Shown: positions 31,757-41,898, counted from the stretch's first letter. The stretch is DNA of 64,000 bases from Bacillus sp. BGMRC 2118 (GCA_008364785.1 VTTJ01000004.1:1-64000); one strand, 5' to 3'. Numbers and translations: made by a program. Notes: generated by a model not told the origin, from the sequence alone.

Positions 31757-33394
31757 ATGAAAAAGTGGGTCATTGCTAGTAGTTTATCAACACTATTATT
31801 AACACCGACAGTATCATTTGCGCAGTCAAATGCTACAGCGCCAGAAACAGAAACAAGTGCGCCTGTCATTGCACCAGAAATTGTAGAAGAAACGGTGGAA
31901 TCACCGGAGGTACCCGTAACAGAAGAAACACCACCTGCTACTGAGGAAACTGAAGGTACAGAAACAGCTCCTGCTACAGAAGAGGGAACTGAAATAGCTC
32001 CTGCTACTGAAGAAGAACAAGAAGAAGAACAAGTTACAGAAGAAACAACAACTGAAACACCAGTTGTAGAAGAGCCTGCAGTTGAAGCACCAGTTGTAGA
32101 AGAATCTACAACGACTGCACCAATTGAACAAAATACAGAAATCATCTTAAACGGTTGGGTAACTGACGAATATGGTGACACATACTATTATATAGATGGT
32201 GAAGCACAAACAGGTTGGTTAGAGCTTGATGGAAAGAAGTATTACCTGTATGAATGGTCTGGTATTTTAGCAAAAGGTTGGACAGATATTTATACACAAG
32301 CTACTGATTCTTATGATTGGTACTACTTAAACCCAACAGATGGGGCAGTTCAAAAGGGCTGGGTAAAAACAGAACATTATTACAGTGATGAAGAATATCC
32401 ACAAGAAGGCTGGTTCTATTTCAATCAAGATGGAACAATGCATACTGGTTGGTTACAATCTGGTAAGAAATGGTACTATCTAACAAGTGATGAATATTAT
32501 TATGCTGGTTTACTGCTAGAGAATACTGTTGAATATATTGACGGTTCTTACTATTATTTTGATAAAGATGGATATATGTTTACAGGTGGTTGGTATTACG
32601 ATGGATATGACTGGTTATATGCCAAAGCAAATGGTAAGCTTCAAACAGGTTGGTTAGCCCAAGGGAAAAATTGGTACTACTTCTATGAAGACTATCCATA
32701 CATGGTAACAGGTCCAACTGAAATTAACGGTACAACTTATTTCTTTAACACAAATGGAACAATGAAAACAAATGGGTGGGCTTCAATTACTCACGATTAC
32801 GGTGATGGTGAAGTTTACACAACTTACTTCTACGTAAATGCAAACGGTACGTTATATAAAGGCTGGTTAAAACAAGGGACAACTTGGTACTACCTACACC
32901 CTGAATATGGCTTTATGGCTACTGGATCAGAAAAAGTTGGTGGAACTTTATACTTCTTTGACAAGTCAGGAGCATTATCCAACAAAAAAGGTTGGGTAAG
33001 TGATGAATATAAAAACTGGTTCTACCTTTTAGGTAATGGTGTTGCGAAAACAGGATGGTTATCTTCTGGTGGACAGTGGTATTACCTTGATAAAGATTGG
33101 GGTTATATGTACGAGTCTTCTTTCATGACTGAAAACAATAAATTATACTACTTTAATAAGAGTGGTGTAATGGTGAAGAACAAGTGGATCCAAGATGAGT
33201 ACAATGGTACATGGTCTTACTTTACAGCTAGTGGTGCTGCCGTGAAAAATGACTGGTTAAAAGTAGGCGGAGCATGGTATTATTTCGACAACCAAGCTGA
33301 AATGGTAACAGGTTATTACACAATTGGATTCCAAGTACATTACTTCAACGAAAATGGAGTATGGATTGAATCTAGAGATGTATCATCTTTATAA
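31757..33394 (+). CDS. Secreted choline-binding-type repeat protein without enzymatic domain
   Basis: This 545-residue protein has a signal peptide (1-22, ending SFAQ) and a highly acidic, Glu/Thr/Pro-rich linker (about 24-130). About 16 degenerate GW...WYYL repeats then continue to the C-terminus. No catalytic domain is recognised. The linker suits a stretched wall-spanning spacer, with the repeats binding the polymer, so it could be a structural or adhesive surface protein, comparable to PspA-like architecture with the order reversed. It is divergent from the glucosaminidase and followed by its own terminator. RBS AGGAGG precedes ATG at 31757. Confidence 0.88.
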   Translation: MKKWVIASSLSTLLLTPTVSFAQSNATAPETETSAPVIAPEIVEETVESPEVPVTEETPPATEETEGTETAPATEEGTEIAPATEEEQEEEQVTEETTTETPVVEEPAVEAPVVEESTTTAPIEQNTEIILNGWVTDEYGDTYYYIDGEAQTGWLELDGKKYYLYEWSGILAKGWTDIYTQATDSYDWYYLNPTDGAVQKGWVKTEHYYSDEEYPQEGWFYFNQDGTMHTGWLQSGKKWYYLTSDEYYYAGLLLENTVEYIDGSYYYFDKDGYMFTGGWYYDGYDWLYAKANGKLQTGWLAQGKNWYYFYEDYPYMVTGPTEINGTTYFFNTNGTMKTNGWASITHDYGDGEVYTTYFYVNANGTLYKGWLKQGTTWYYLHPEYGFMATGSEKVGGTLYFFDKSGALSNKKGWVSDEYKNWFYLLGNGVAKTGWLSSGGQWYYLDKDWGYMYESSFMTENNKLYYFNKSGVMVKNKWIQDEYNGTWSYFTASGAAVKNDWLKVGGAWYYFDNQAEMVTGYYTIGFQVHYFNENGVWIESRDVSSL

Positions 33395-33410
33395 AACGAT
33401 AACTTTTGGA

Positions 33411-33447
33411 AACTGATTACCTTTCATAAGGTAATCAGTTTTTTTAT
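33411..33447 (+). terminator. Rho-independent terminator of the repeat-protein gene
   Basis: AACTGATTACC pairs with GGTAATCAGTT, followed by seven T. Confidence 0.9.
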
Positions 33448-33583
33448 AGGAGCTGTTTCTATCGCTCGTCTAAAGGCGGTGAAACTGGCTCTACTTTATA
33501 ATCATGCATTTTCATTAACAAGCACCCCTATCATGGATGGGGTATCACATTGTTATACTAAAAGCGGAGTTTAGTTAGTCTAT

Positions 33584-33629
33584 AAAAAAAGATCTGATGA
33601 ATGAATCAATCACTCATCAGATCTTTTTA
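33584..33629 (-). terminator. Rho-independent terminator of the flippase operon
   Basis: AAAGATCTGATGA pairs with TCATCAGATCTTT; the minus-strand flank is seven T. Confidence 0.9.
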
Positions 33630-33643
33630 TTTAGATGGATACG

Positions 33644-35110
33644 TTATGAATTTGATTTTCTTCTAAATCTGCTCAATACTTTATCTGCAAATATTTGGTA
33701 CACTAAGTCTTTTGTGAGGACTAAGATGGCAATATAAAAGATGGCACTAATTGAGACGATGAGCAGGAATTTAAGCACTGTGCCTGGTACATATTCTCGT
33801 ATTACCATAGCAATTGGTATAAATGGCAGTGAGTACAATAAATATTTCAGCTTTCCGAATTCAAATAGCTTGAAGTCTACCTTTAAGAATCGTCTGATAT
33901 AAATATACTCAAAGATAATTAAAAGATAATTGGCTGCCGCAGTCGTGATAATCGCATTCAGTGGTGTAAAAACCCCAAACTTTATGAGCAGGATATTGGC
34001 TCCCAAGTTCAAGAATCCACACAAGAAGATAAGGCGAACAAGGATATTTTCCTTCTTCTTCACGTAGATGATTTGATTGGCCAATATAAAATCAATTCCA
34101 AGTGCTACCATATATATACCGAACATACTTAAGACAGATGCAGCTCCTAAAAAGTCTACCCCTCCATAAATAAGTACTCCGATATCTGATAAGATAAATA
34201 ATCCCACCGAAGCAGGAAATAAAAAGGAAAAGTACACCTTTGATATATTATTTAACAAGATGAGATAGGATTCTTCATCATCCATGCTGGATATATAGGA
34301 AAGTCTCGGTATTGTCACCTGTACAACACTCAGCAATAACGTACTTACAATTCCCATAATCTGCTGAGGAATCACATAATATGAAACGAATTTTGCATTA
34401 CCGTATTGTCCTAACATAAATCGGTCAAGCAACGTATATAGCACATTGGCATTTGAAAAGATAACCACTAAAAACAATGGTTTTAAATGAGTTTTAATGG
34501 AAATATGCCGAAAGTCAAACTTAATCTTCTTCTTGATATAAATAAAGCTGATAAAGTTATTGAGAAACATAAAAACAACTAGTAAAAGTGCATATGTATA
34601 GTAATCTTCAGCATTACTAATAAACACAAAAATGAGAACCACATAAATAATGCGAACGATAATGGTCTTAATCGTAATAAAATCATAGTTCTCAAGAGCT
34701 TCATTTACCCACTCCACATAAAAGATGTTGAAAATGAGATTTAAAGAGAAAATTAAAAGTATTGGATACATTGTGCTTTGATCGTGATAACCGAAGAAGG
34801 TAAAGCCTAAATAAATGAGAAATGATGAAACACCCGTAACTAAACTAATTACAAATAAGCTTGTAAAAAGCTGACTTGTCTTCTCCTTATCATCCTTAAC
34901 CCTGCTCAACTCTCTCAATCCGTACTGGTAAACTCCAAATGTAGCAAAAATGAGAAAATACGTATAAATGGATTCTCCAAATTGAACATGCCCAATGGAT
35001 TCTGCACCTAATGCTCTGTTTACATAAGGACCAACGAGTACTGGTAATAACAAGTTAAAAAAGTTTAACAGAACTTTATATATAATGTTTTTAGCTAGTG
35101 ACTTTTTCAT
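33644..35110 (-). CDS. Polysaccharide flippase (Wzx/TacF-like)
   Basis: This 488-residue MOP-superfamily protein has about 12-14 transmembrane segments. It typically moves lipid-linked oligosaccharide units across the membrane. The N-terminus (MKKSLAKNIIYKVLLNFFN; LVGPYVNRALGAESIG) and the repeated hydrophobic pairs are as in Wzx and in the pneumococcal teichoic-acid flippase TacF. It starts 62 bases downstream of a LicD-type gene, and in pneumococcus TacF requires choline-decorated substrate, so a decorated-unit flippase is a reasonable inference. Sequence alone does not separate Wzx from TacF. Confidence 0.88.
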   Translation of the reverse strand: MKKSLAKNIIYKVLLNFFNLLLPVLVGPYVNRALGAESIGHVQFGESIYTYFLIFATFGVYQYGLRELSRVKDDKEKTSQLFTSLFVISLVTGVSSFLIYLGFTFFGYHDQSTMYPILLIFSLNLIFNIFYVEWVNEALENYDFITIKTIIVRIIYVVLIFVFISNAEDYYTYALLLVVFMFLNNFISFIYIKKKIKFDFRHISIKTHLKPLFLVVIFSNANVLYTLLDRFMLGQYGNAKFVSYYVIPQQIMGIVSTLLLSVVQVTIPRLSYISSMDDEESYLILLNNISKVYFSFLFPASVGLFILSDIGVLIYGGVDFLGAASVLSMFGIYMVALGIDFILANQIIYVKKKENILVRLIFLCGFLNLGANILLIKFGVFTPLNAIITTAAANYLLIIFEYIYIRRFLKVDFKLFEFGKLKYLLYSLPFIPIAMVIREYVPGTVLKFLLIVSISAIFYIAILVLTKDLVYQIFADKVLSRFRRKSNS

Positions 35111-35172
35111 TTTATGTTCCTTCTGCTTCTATTTTGTTAGCTCTGCTCATGAATCGATATGAGAAGATAACA

Positions 35173-35916
35173 TTAAAAGTAAATAGATGCCTCAGTATTG
35201 TCTTCGAAAGGCAAAATCACGTTATTATCAATTGTTGTCCAATCCCAATTCGCGTCTTTGACCATATAGGTTGGTCCATAATTATTAACAAGATATTCAT
35301 GATGGTTCTCTGGAATGTTGAACAACTCACCTTTGAAGGTAATCTCTTTCAAACCAGTTTGCGGATGGGTAATTTTTCGAACTGTAAGCCCAGTCACGTT
35401 CATATGATCTGACATCTTTTTATAAACAGTCTGCTTGCCCTCTTCACATGCAAAGCACGAAATTTTATTTTCTTCTTCTCGATGATAGTAATAAATATCC
35501 ACGTTTACACCTTTATGAATATATGTTTGCTCTACAACAATGTTACCTACCTGGAATTCTCTTGATTTTTTCATGCCCTTCCCAATCAGCAACTGTTCAA
35601 TTTTGCGTATATCCTCGTTACTTGTAAATAAGGTGCCCAGATCAACATCTGCATCATGTCCGATAAAATCCTTATCACGAATAGCTCCAAGTAACGTCCC
35701 ATAATCAAGCCAGAACTTCTTGTCTACTTCGTTAAATGTTTCTCTTATGATACAAATACTTTCCAAACCAAATTTATGTACAGACTCTCTCTTTGCAGCT
35801 TCTACTCTATTTTTTAAATGCTGGTTAACCTTTAGCAGCAGCGGATTTTCCTTCAGCTTTTTGTAAAAGCTTTTACCAATGATATAGGATTTAAACTTCT
35901 CGTAACCTGTACTCAT
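35173..35916 (-). CDS. licD: LicD family phosphotransferase
   Basis: The 247-residue protein matches LicD/fukutin-type phosphotransferases, which transfer phosphocholine (or ribitol-phosphate in related families) from CDP-activated donors to surface glycans. The core motif is WLDYGTLLGAIRDKDFI followed by HDADVDLG, with GTLLGAIR at residues 73-80 and the metal-binding aspartates at 88, 90 and 92. Later YHREEENK and NVDIYYY segments fit the fold. It lies between rfbD and the flippase in the minus-strand operon. With LicC- and LicA-type genes 10 kb away, phosphocholine transfer is the best inference; the exact acceptor and phospho-group are unproven. Confidence 0.85.
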   Translation of the reverse strand: MSTGYEKFKSYIIGKSFYKKLKENPLLLKVNQHLKNRVEAAKRESVHKFGLESICIIRETFNEVDKKFWLDYGTLLGAIRDKDFIGHDADVDLGTLFTSNEDIRKIEQLLIGKGMKKSREFQVGNIVVEQTYIHKGVNVDIYYYHREEENKISCFACEEGKQTVYKKMSDHMNVTGLTVRKITHPQTGLKEITFKGELFNIPENHHEYLVNNYGPTYMVKDANWDWTTIDNNVILPFEDNTEASIYF

Positions 35917-35950
35917 ACTTCATTAAGACCCCAATCTATAGACATTTTGA

Positions 35951-35983
35951 GAAAAAGAACTGATCAAAATTGAATCAGTTCTC
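35951..35983 (-). terminator. Hairpin terminator overlapping the end of rfbD
   Basis: AGAACTGAT pairs with ATCAGTTCT and is followed on the minus strand by T-rich sequence. It may partly separate rfbA-D from licD and the flippase gene. Confidence 0.7.
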
Positions 35984-36829
35984 GTGTTGTTTTAATTCTG
36001 TTAAAAAGTCTGACAAAGCTTCCTTCCAATCACGCATTGGTGTAAAGCCCTCTTCAACAATCTTCGCTTTACTTAATACGGAATATTTCGGTCTTTCTGC
36101 AGGACGTGGGAATTGTTCAGTCGTTAACGGATTCACCTTTGTATCCATACCCGCTTGTTTAAAAATCTCAACGGCAAATTCGTACCATGAGCAAATTCCT
36201 TCATTGGAAGCATGGTAAATTCCATACTTTTCTGTCTGAATTAATTCTACTAAAAACTTCGCAAGGTCAACCGTATAGGTTGGAGACCCTAATTGGTCAC
36301 TCACGACACCTAATTCATCACGTTCTTTTCCAAGACGAAGCATCGTCTTAACAAAGTTATTCCCGTACACGCCATAAACCCAAGCAGTACGAACAATAAA
36401 GTGTTTCTCTAAGTGATGGATCAGGAAGTTTTCACCGGCAAGTTTTGTTTCGCCGTATACGCCAAGTGGGCTCGTTTCGTGATCGACTTCATAGGGCTTT
36501 GTTGCACTACCGTCAAATACATAATCTGTACTCACGTTGACCATTTTAGCACCAATGTTGCTGGCTGCTTGAGCCAAATATTTTGTACCTAATGCATTAA
36601 TTTTATAGGCAGTATCGACGTCCTCTTCCGCAGCGTCAACATTTGTATACGCAGCACAGTGAATGATAGCATCCGGCTTAATGGTTGCTACAACATCCTT
36701 GACCTGTGCTTCATTTGAAATATCTAACTGACTGCGGTCTAGTCCGTGTACTTCATGCTGCTGGGATTGAAGCAGCTTCACTACGTCTTGCCCTAATTGT
36801 CCTTTTGCCCCAGTTACTAAGACAATCAT
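35975..36829 (-). CDS. rfbD: dTDP-4-dehydrorhamnose reductase
   Basis: This enzyme performs the last step of dTDP-L-rhamnose synthesis, NAD(P)H-dependent reduction. The 284-residue SDR protein has the N-terminal GAKGQLGQDVVKLL nucleotide-binding loop, NVSTDYVFDG, and the catalytic YGETKLAGE (Tyr/Lys) motif near residue 128. RTAWVYGVYGNNFVKTML is typical of RmlD. Its ATG overlaps the rfbB stop by one base (36829), indicating translational coupling. Confidence 0.95.
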   Translation of the reverse strand: MIVLVTGAKGQLGQDVVKLLQSQQHEVHGLDRSQLDISNEAQVKDVVATIKPDAIIHCAAYTNVDAAEEDVDTAYKINALGTKYLAQAASNIGAKMVNVSTDYVFDGSATKPYEVDHETSPLGVYGETKLAGENFLIHHLEKHFIVRTAWVYGVYGNNFVKTMLRLGKERDELGVVSDQLGSPTYTVDLAKFLVELIQTEKYGIYHASNEGICSWYEFAVEIFKQAGMDTKVNPLTTEQFPRPAERPKYSVLSKAKIVEEGFTPMRDWKEALSDFLTELKQHEN

Positions 36830-37851
36830 TATTCTACTCCTAAGCGGTTACCGTATTGTGATTTGAAGTAATCTTGGTAGTCACCAGAGATAATGTTATT
36901 CCACCACTCTTGGTTTTCTAAATACCACTCAATTGTTTGTTTAATACCTGTTTCAAATGTATATTTTGGTTCCCACCCAAGTTCTGTGCGAAGCTTTGTT
37001 GCATCAATTCCATAACGACGGTCATGTCCAGGACGATCTTCAACATATTTAATTAAAGATTCCGGCTTGCCTAATTGATTTAGGATTGTCTTTACGATGT
37101 CAATGTTTGTTCTTTCGTTGTTACCACCTACATTGTATACTTCTCCGTCTTTACCTTTATGAAGGACAAGGTCAATAGCCTGGCAGTGGTCTTCAACATG
37201 AAGCCAGTCACGAATGTTTAATCCGTCGCCGTATACAGGCAGTTCCTTATCCTTAAGAGCATTAATGATCATTAATGGTATTAACTTCTCAGGGAAATGG
37301 AATGGACCATAGTTATTCGAGCAACGAGTGATGTTAACTGGAAGACCGTATGTTTCGTTATACGCTCTAACTAAGAAATCTGATCCTGCTTTACTAGCAC
37401 TGTACGGGCTGTTTGGTGCAAGTGGTGTCTCTTCAGAGAATAATCCTGTTTCACCTAATGTTCCGTACACTTCATCTGTTGAAACTTGTAAGTATTTCTT
37501 CACGTTAATTTCTTTTGAAGCATCAAGTAATGCTAATGTACCTTGAATGTTTGTCTCAACAAACACTTCAGGATTTGTAATACTTCTGTCTACGTGAGAT
37601 TCAGCAGCAAAGTTAAGTACATAATCAAAGTTATGTTCCTTAAATAAATCCATAATGAACGTACGATCTGTAATATCACCTTTTACAAATGTATAATTAG
37701 ATTCATTTTCGATATCCTTAAGGTTTTCAAGATTACCTGCATATGTTAAAGCATCTAAATTAAAGATGTGATAATTCGGGTACTTCTTTACCATATAACG
37801 AACAAAGTTACTACCGATAAACCCTGCTCCACCAGTTACTAATAATTTCAT
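36829..37851 (-). CDS. rfbB: dTDP-glucose 4,6-dehydratase
   Basis: This converts dTDP-glucose to dTDP-4-keto-6-deoxyglucose. The 340-residue SDR enzyme has GGAGFIGSNFVRYM at the N-terminus, ESHVDRSI, STDEVYGTLGE with the catalytic Asp-Glu pair and YSASKAGSDFLVRAY with Tyr/Lys. RCSNNYGPFHFPEKLIP is the diagnostic RmlB segment. It is the third gene of rfbA-rfbC-rfbB-rfbD and 9 bases after rfbC. Confidence 0.96.
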   Translation of the reverse strand: MKLLVTGGAGFIGSNFVRYMVKKYPNYHIFNLDALTYAGNLENLKDIENESNYTFVKGDITDRTFIMDLFKEHNFDYVLNFAAESHVDRSITNPEVFVETNIQGTLALLDASKEINVKKYLQVSTDEVYGTLGETGLFSEETPLAPNSPYSASKAGSDFLVRAYNETYGLPVNITRCSNNYGPFHFPEKLIPLMIINALKDKELPVYGDGLNIRDWLHVEDHCQAIDLVLHKGKDGEVYNVGGNNERTNIDIVKTILNQLGKPESLIKYVEDRPGHDRRYGIDATKLRTELGWEPKYTFETGIKQTIEWYLENQEWWNNIISGDYQDYFKSQYGNRLGVE

Positions 37852-37860
37852 ATTGTCCTC

Positions 37861-38421
37861 CTATTCTTCAAATACAAAGTTCAATGTATTTGCTTCTGCT
37901 AATGTAGGGTGTTTTGTATCTTTTTCAGAAAGTATCGGGCTAGATGTCGGCCAATCAATTCCAAGTTCCGGATCGTTCCATAAAATACCGCCATCATGCT
38001 CTGGTGAATAAAACTCATCCACTTTATACGCAACTGTTGTATTCGGAACTAATGTACAAAATCCATGAGCAAACCCTTTTGGCACTAATAATTGACGATG
38101 GTTGTGCTCACTTAAGATGACTCCTACCCATTGCCCGTAAGTTGGCGAACCTTTGCGAATATCAACCGCAACATCATAAATCGCTCCAGAAATACAACGA
38201 ACTAGCTTCGTTTGCGCCTTTGGATTTAATTGAAAGTGAAGTCCTCTAAGTGTACCAACTGGCGCTGACAATGATTGATTGTCCTGTACAAAGTCATGCT
38301 TCAGTCCAAGCTCTTCAAAAACCGTTTTACTGTAGCTTTCCATAAAGTAACCACGGTGATCACCAAATACCTTTGGTTCTAGAATCACTAAACCTGGAAG
38401 CTTCGTTTTCGTCAGTTTCAT
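37861..38421 (-). CDS. rfbC: dTDP-4-dehydrorhamnose 3,5-epimerase
   Basis: This cupin epimerase of 186 residues catalyses the third step of the rhamnose pathway. RmlC motifs present: GYFMESYSKTVFEELG, FVQDNQSLSAPVGTLRGLHF (with the catalytic-type His in LRGLHFQ), DVAVDIRKGSPTYGQW and LVPKGFAHGFC with Tyr in TTVAYKVDEFY. It is 11 bases downstream of rfbA. Confidence 0.96.
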   Translation of the reverse strand: MKLTKTKLPGLVILEPKVFGDHRGYFMESYSKTVFEELGLKHDFVQDNQSLSAPVGTLRGLHFQLNPKAQTKLVRCISGAIYDVAVDIRKGSPTYGQWVGVILSEHNHRQLLVPKGFAHGFCTLVPNTTVAYKVDEFYSPEHDGGILWNDPELGIDWPTSSPILSEKDTKHPTLAEANTLNFVFEE

Positions 38422-38432
38422 TTACATTCTCC

Positions 38433-39317
38433 TCACTTTATATCTTGATTTGCTACTTTTATTAAATACTGTCCGTATTGGTTCTTCTTCAGAGGTTCTG
38501 CAAGTTCAAGAAGCTTTTCTCTCGTAATATAGCCCTTTTTATAGGCAATCTCCTCTAAGCAAGCAATTTTAAGAGATTGACGCTTCTCAACTGTTTCAAT
38601 GAATTGAGACGCTTCTAACAAGGACTCATGTGTTCCAGTATCTAACCATGCATATCCACGACCTAAAAGCTCTACACTTAGCTCGCCCATTTCAAGGTAT
38701 TCTTTATTAATATCCGTAATTTCTAATTCTCCTCTTGGAGATGGCTTGATATTTTTTGCAATATCAATGACACGATTGTCATAGAAATACAATCCAGTAA
38801 CTGCATAATTGGATTTTGGTTGATCAGGCTTTTCTTCTATAGAAATCGCTCTGCCTTCCTCATCAAACTCAACTACCCCAAAGCGTTCAGGGTCATTGAC
38901 ATAATAGCCGAATACAGTTGCGCCCTCTTTACGTGATGCAGCATTATTCAACAACTCTGTTAAACCATGTCCATAATAAATATTATCCCCCAGCACTAAC
39001 GCAACATTATCATCCCCAATAAACTCTTCACCAATGATAAAGGCTTGTGCTAATCCACCTGGCTCAGGTTGAACAGCGTATGTAAAATTCATTCCAAGGT
39101 CAGAACCATCACCTAAGATTTGCTCAAAACGTTCAATGTCCTGTGGTGTAGAAATAATAAGAATATCCTTAATTCCTGCCAGCATTAGGACAGACATCGG
39201 ATAATAAATCATCGGTTTGTCATAAACCGGTAATAACTGCTTTGATACCACTTTTGTTAAAGGATATAGACGGGTACCACTCCCACCTGCTAATATAATT
39301 CCCTTCAAACGATTCAA
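38433..39317 (-). CDS. rfbA: Glucose-1-phosphate thymidylyltransferase
   Basis: This activates glucose-1-P with dTTP, the first rhamnose-pathway step. The 294-residue protein has the nucleotide-binding [20 protein letters not shown], followed by [25 protein letters not shown] with the metal-binding aspartate, and [19 protein letters not shown]. The length fits RmlA. It begins the rfbA-C-B-D run; a 94-base gap containing a dispersed repeat separates it from the upstream glycosyltransferase, so a separate promoter is possible. Confidence 0.96.
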   Translation of the reverse strand: MNRLKGIILAGGSGTRLYPLTKVVSKQLLPVYDKPMIYYPMSVLMLAGIKDILIISTPQDIERFEQILGDGSDLGMNFTYAVQPEPGGLAQAFIIGEEFIGDDNVALVLGDNIYYGHGLTELLNNAASRKEGATVFGYYVNDPERFGVVEFDEEGRAISIEEKPDQPKSNYAVTGLYFYDNRVIDIAKNIKPSPRGELEITDINKEYLEMGELSVELLGRGYAWLDTGTHESLLEASQFIETVEKRQSLKIACLEEIAYKKGYITREKLLELAEPLKKNQYGQYLIKVANQDIK

Positions 39318-39374
39318 CCCCTTATTGTTTTTATAATCTCTCTAATCACTGTTTTTATCTTTTCGCTGTTCGTA

Positions 39375-39409
39375 TAGCTAAAAGCAACAAAGTTTTAGAA
39401 AAGAGCCTA
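39375..39409 (-). repeat. Dispersed intergenic repeat, copy 2
   Basis: This copy, on the minus strand, reads TAGGCTCTTTTCTAAAAC followed by TTTGTTGCTTTTAGCTA, nearly identical to 12845-12882. It lies directly after a glycosyltransferase stop codon. Confidence 0.7.
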
Positions 39410-39410
39410 T

Positions 39411-40244
39411 CTATTTATTCGAAAGTAACTGCCGAATTGTATAATAAGCTATTTTTTTATTTTTTACCATTACAATTTGTTTGGCTATTCGTTTTAACAA
39501 TTGTATTCGATAAGCAGGAAACAACTCTTTTTTATAGTTCTTATAAAAATTAAACTCAGACGATAAAATACTCTGATATCTAGTCAATGATACGTTGTTA
39601 TAGTCCATAACAGACAAGTCATGTTCTAACGTAACATCCAATAGTTCAACTTGATAGCCTTCCTTGTCAATCTTATAGAACAACCAATGATCTAAATAGT
39701 CTAATGCAAACTCTTCATTAAAACCTTGAATTTCATTTAGAAAATCTACATTTAAAACGGCTCCAGAGTTAATGGCCATAATAGCCTTACTTTGAATGCC
39801 TATCTTTGGCTTATCCCCCTGCAGAGGACGAAGTGTGTCACTATACACTGGTGAAATATGAGTCCCTTCATACATAACATTCGGAACAAGTGCTGCAATT
39901 TGAGTGTCGTATTCAGATAAGTTCGTTACAGTTCGGATATATTCACCTGTTAAATGAGTATCATGGTCTAATAAAACAAGCCACTTACTCCCATTTTCCA
40001 CTGCTACTTTCCAGGCATAATTATAGGCAACTGCTACACCAAGATTACGAGGATCATGATGATATGTAATCGTCAGGCCAGGATGTAGTTGCTTAACTTC
40101 CTGAGCTTCCTGGCTGTTATCATACACAATGACCTCAAGTCGCTCTCTGATTTGTCCCTCTGCTATTGCCTTTAATAGGGACGACATCGTTTTACTTTTT
40201 TCTAATCTTTGATTATAAAGGACCACAACAAACGTCAACATCAT
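39411..40244 (-). CDS. Glycosyltransferase family 2 (rhamnosyltransferase-like)
   Basis: The 277-residue GT-A protein starts MMLTFVVVLYNQRLEKSKT, with VYDNSQEAQE and the metal-binding LLDHDTHLTGEY (about residues 95-105). A catalytic-base region reads FNEEFALDYLDHWLFYKI, and the C-terminal extension is basic. The profile is of the RfbF/RgpB-like rhamnosyltransferase group, which agrees with the adjacent dTDP-rhamnose genes; donor and acceptor are inferred. Its ATG lies within the ATGA overlap with the polymerase gene (40241-40244). Confidence 0.87.
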   Translation of the reverse strand: MMLTFVVVLYNQRLEKSKTMSSLLKAIAEGQIRERLEVIVYDNSQEAQEVKQLHPGLTITYHHDPRNLGVAVAYNYAWKVAVENGSKWLVLLDHDTHLTGEYIRTVTNLSEYDTQIAALVPNVMYEGTHISPVYSDTLRPLQGDKPKIGIQSKAIMAINSGAVLNVDFLNEIQGFNEEFALDYLDHWLFYKIDKEGYQVELLDVTLEHDLSVMDYNNVSLTRYQSILSSEFNFYKNYKKELFPAYRIQLLKRIAKQIVMVKNKKIAYYTIRQLLSNK

Positions 40245-41602
40245 GAAACTACCTCATTCCTAAGTGAATCCCTTTTATTTTGTGAAAGGACAATGACAAA
40301 TAGGAAGAAGATCATCCCTATTGGGTTATTAATAAAAGGATTAATATTCGTTAATAAAAGCACGCCCATAAAAGCAGCTAAAAGTGAAATATCTAGTGTA
40401 GTTAACTTTTCACCTTTTTTATAGCTATAGTAATAGTTGTAATAAACGAGGAAGAAAAGGAAACACCAAATTCCAAGTCCAATTGCCCCTTGTTCAACTA
40501 ATATTTCAAGGAAGCTCATTTCAATGGCCGGTCTACCCGCAATTTCTTTACCATACCCAGTTCCAATAATGGCTGCGACTGGGTTATCTAAAAGAATGTC
40601 TTTGGAGTCAACGATAAACTCCATCCGTGTATTCACACTTTCATCATTTACAACAGGCTCCTCAATTTCTTCATCCCATTCATCTTCATAAAATTGATGA
40701 TTGGAACTTCTCTTGGACTGTTCAACTTCAAACCTTCCTAGTGTCATTGACTGATATAAGAAGGGAACAGCTATTATAATGATAAGTAAAGTACTCATTT
40801 TTCTCACTAAACGTGGTGATTTAATCGCTAGTTTTACTTTTTCTATTAATCCTTTTACTTGGTCCGTAATGACTTTTGTATCTAAGACAGCAATCATAAA
40901 CGCACTAACCATAAATGCCAGTAGAAACCCTCTAGTTTCTGACCAGATTAAGGAAACTGAACATAAAATCACATTGATCCAATCAAGAGGTGTAAATTTC
41001 TTTGAAAGTATCGCATTTAAAGAAATCACTAGCCCGATTAAAACAAATAAGTGACTCTTATAAAAAACACTATTACTAGGTCTGAAAAATAAATCATCAT
41101 TCATAATGTCATTCATGAAATAGTAAAAAGGAGCGAAATTACTACTAAAGACAGTTTTCCCTAATATATCAATGGTAATGGTAAAAATGGCAACAATTAA
41201 TGCACCATATTTAAGTAATGATATAATTCTTTCCTTTGAGAAACGAGTATCCGATATATAATAAGCCAAGGGGAAGTACAAAACAAAAAAGGATACCCTC
41301 ATAAAATCAGTGAAAATCATAGATAAGGAGTGTCCATTTACAAATCCGATAACTGCACTGACTGCATACCAACCTAACATTAAATAAGCACCGATTGTTG
41401 CTGCATTAAATCTTATAAATGTATTGACAGATCGATCTAAAAAAGATCTTTGTTTCACAATTCGAATCATAAATGTTACTAAAACGAGTAAAAATAGTAC
41501 CTGTCGAATTGAAAGGATTCCAAAATCAATTAATCGTCCACCACCACCGATAAACAACTCAATAAAAAAGACCGTTAACAAGATTTTTTCAAACTTATTC
41601 AT
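40241..41602 (-). CDS. O-antigen-type polysaccharide polymerase/ligase (Wzy-like)
   Basis: This 453-residue integral membrane protein has about ten transmembrane segments and a large external loop (about 290-350) carrying an acidic stretch (EDEWDEEIEEPVVND) and the motif NTRMEFIVDSKDILLDNPVAAIIGTGYG, typical of Wzy/WaaL-type O-antigen polymerases. It would link repeat units on the outer face of the membrane after the flippase. Sequence families of this type are highly divergent, so family membership comes from topology and the GxGYG loop. It starts the minus-strand operon and diverges from the LCP gene. Confidence 0.82.
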   Translation of the reverse strand: MNKFEKILLTVFFIELFIGGGGRLIDFGILSIRQVLFLLVLVTFMIRIVKQRSFLDRSVNTFIRFNAATIGAYLMLGWYAVSAVIGFVNGHSLSMIFTDFMRVSFFVLYFPLAYYISDTRFSKERIISLLKYGALIVAIFTITIDILGKTVFSSNFAPFYYFMNDIMNDDLFFRPSNSVFYKSHLFVLIGLVISLNAILSKKFTPLDWINVILCSVSLIWSETRGFLLAFMVSAFMIAVLDTKVITDQVKGLIEKVKLAIKSPRLVRKMSTLLIIIIAVPFLYQSMTLGRFEVEQSKRSSNHQFYEDEWDEEIEEPVVNDESVNTRMEFIVDSKDILLDNPVAAIIGTGYGKEIAGRPAIEMSFLEILVEQGAIGLGIWCFLFFLVYYNYYYSYKKGEKLTTLDISLLAAFMGVLLLTNINPFINNPIGMIFFLFVIVLSQNKRDSLRNEVVS

Positions 41603-41898
41603 AGTAAAAACTCTCCTCAGGATGTCGTATAACGTTGATTATATGTTCACGATTACATGCTTTTTTATCTTTACCAATAAACACCAAATAATTATACTAA
41701 ATTATAATAACGTACATTATTTCTTATACTATCAAATGAAAATTATAGCATTTTCTTGTCATTATTTGTAGTTTATTTTCCCAATTTTTACTTTTAGTTG
41801 AATTAATTCTAGATTAACCTTATAATTTTGTAGTAAAATGTTGTTTTTTCTCGAATTATAATGATTATTACATCCTTACACACAGAAAGGAATTATAT

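Noticed and set aside
31750..32181. 143-residue minus-strand frame opposite the acidic linker
   Set aside because: It is a low-complexity Ser/Val/Gly translation of the antisense of the Glu/Pro/Thr-rich linker of the plus-strand surface protein.
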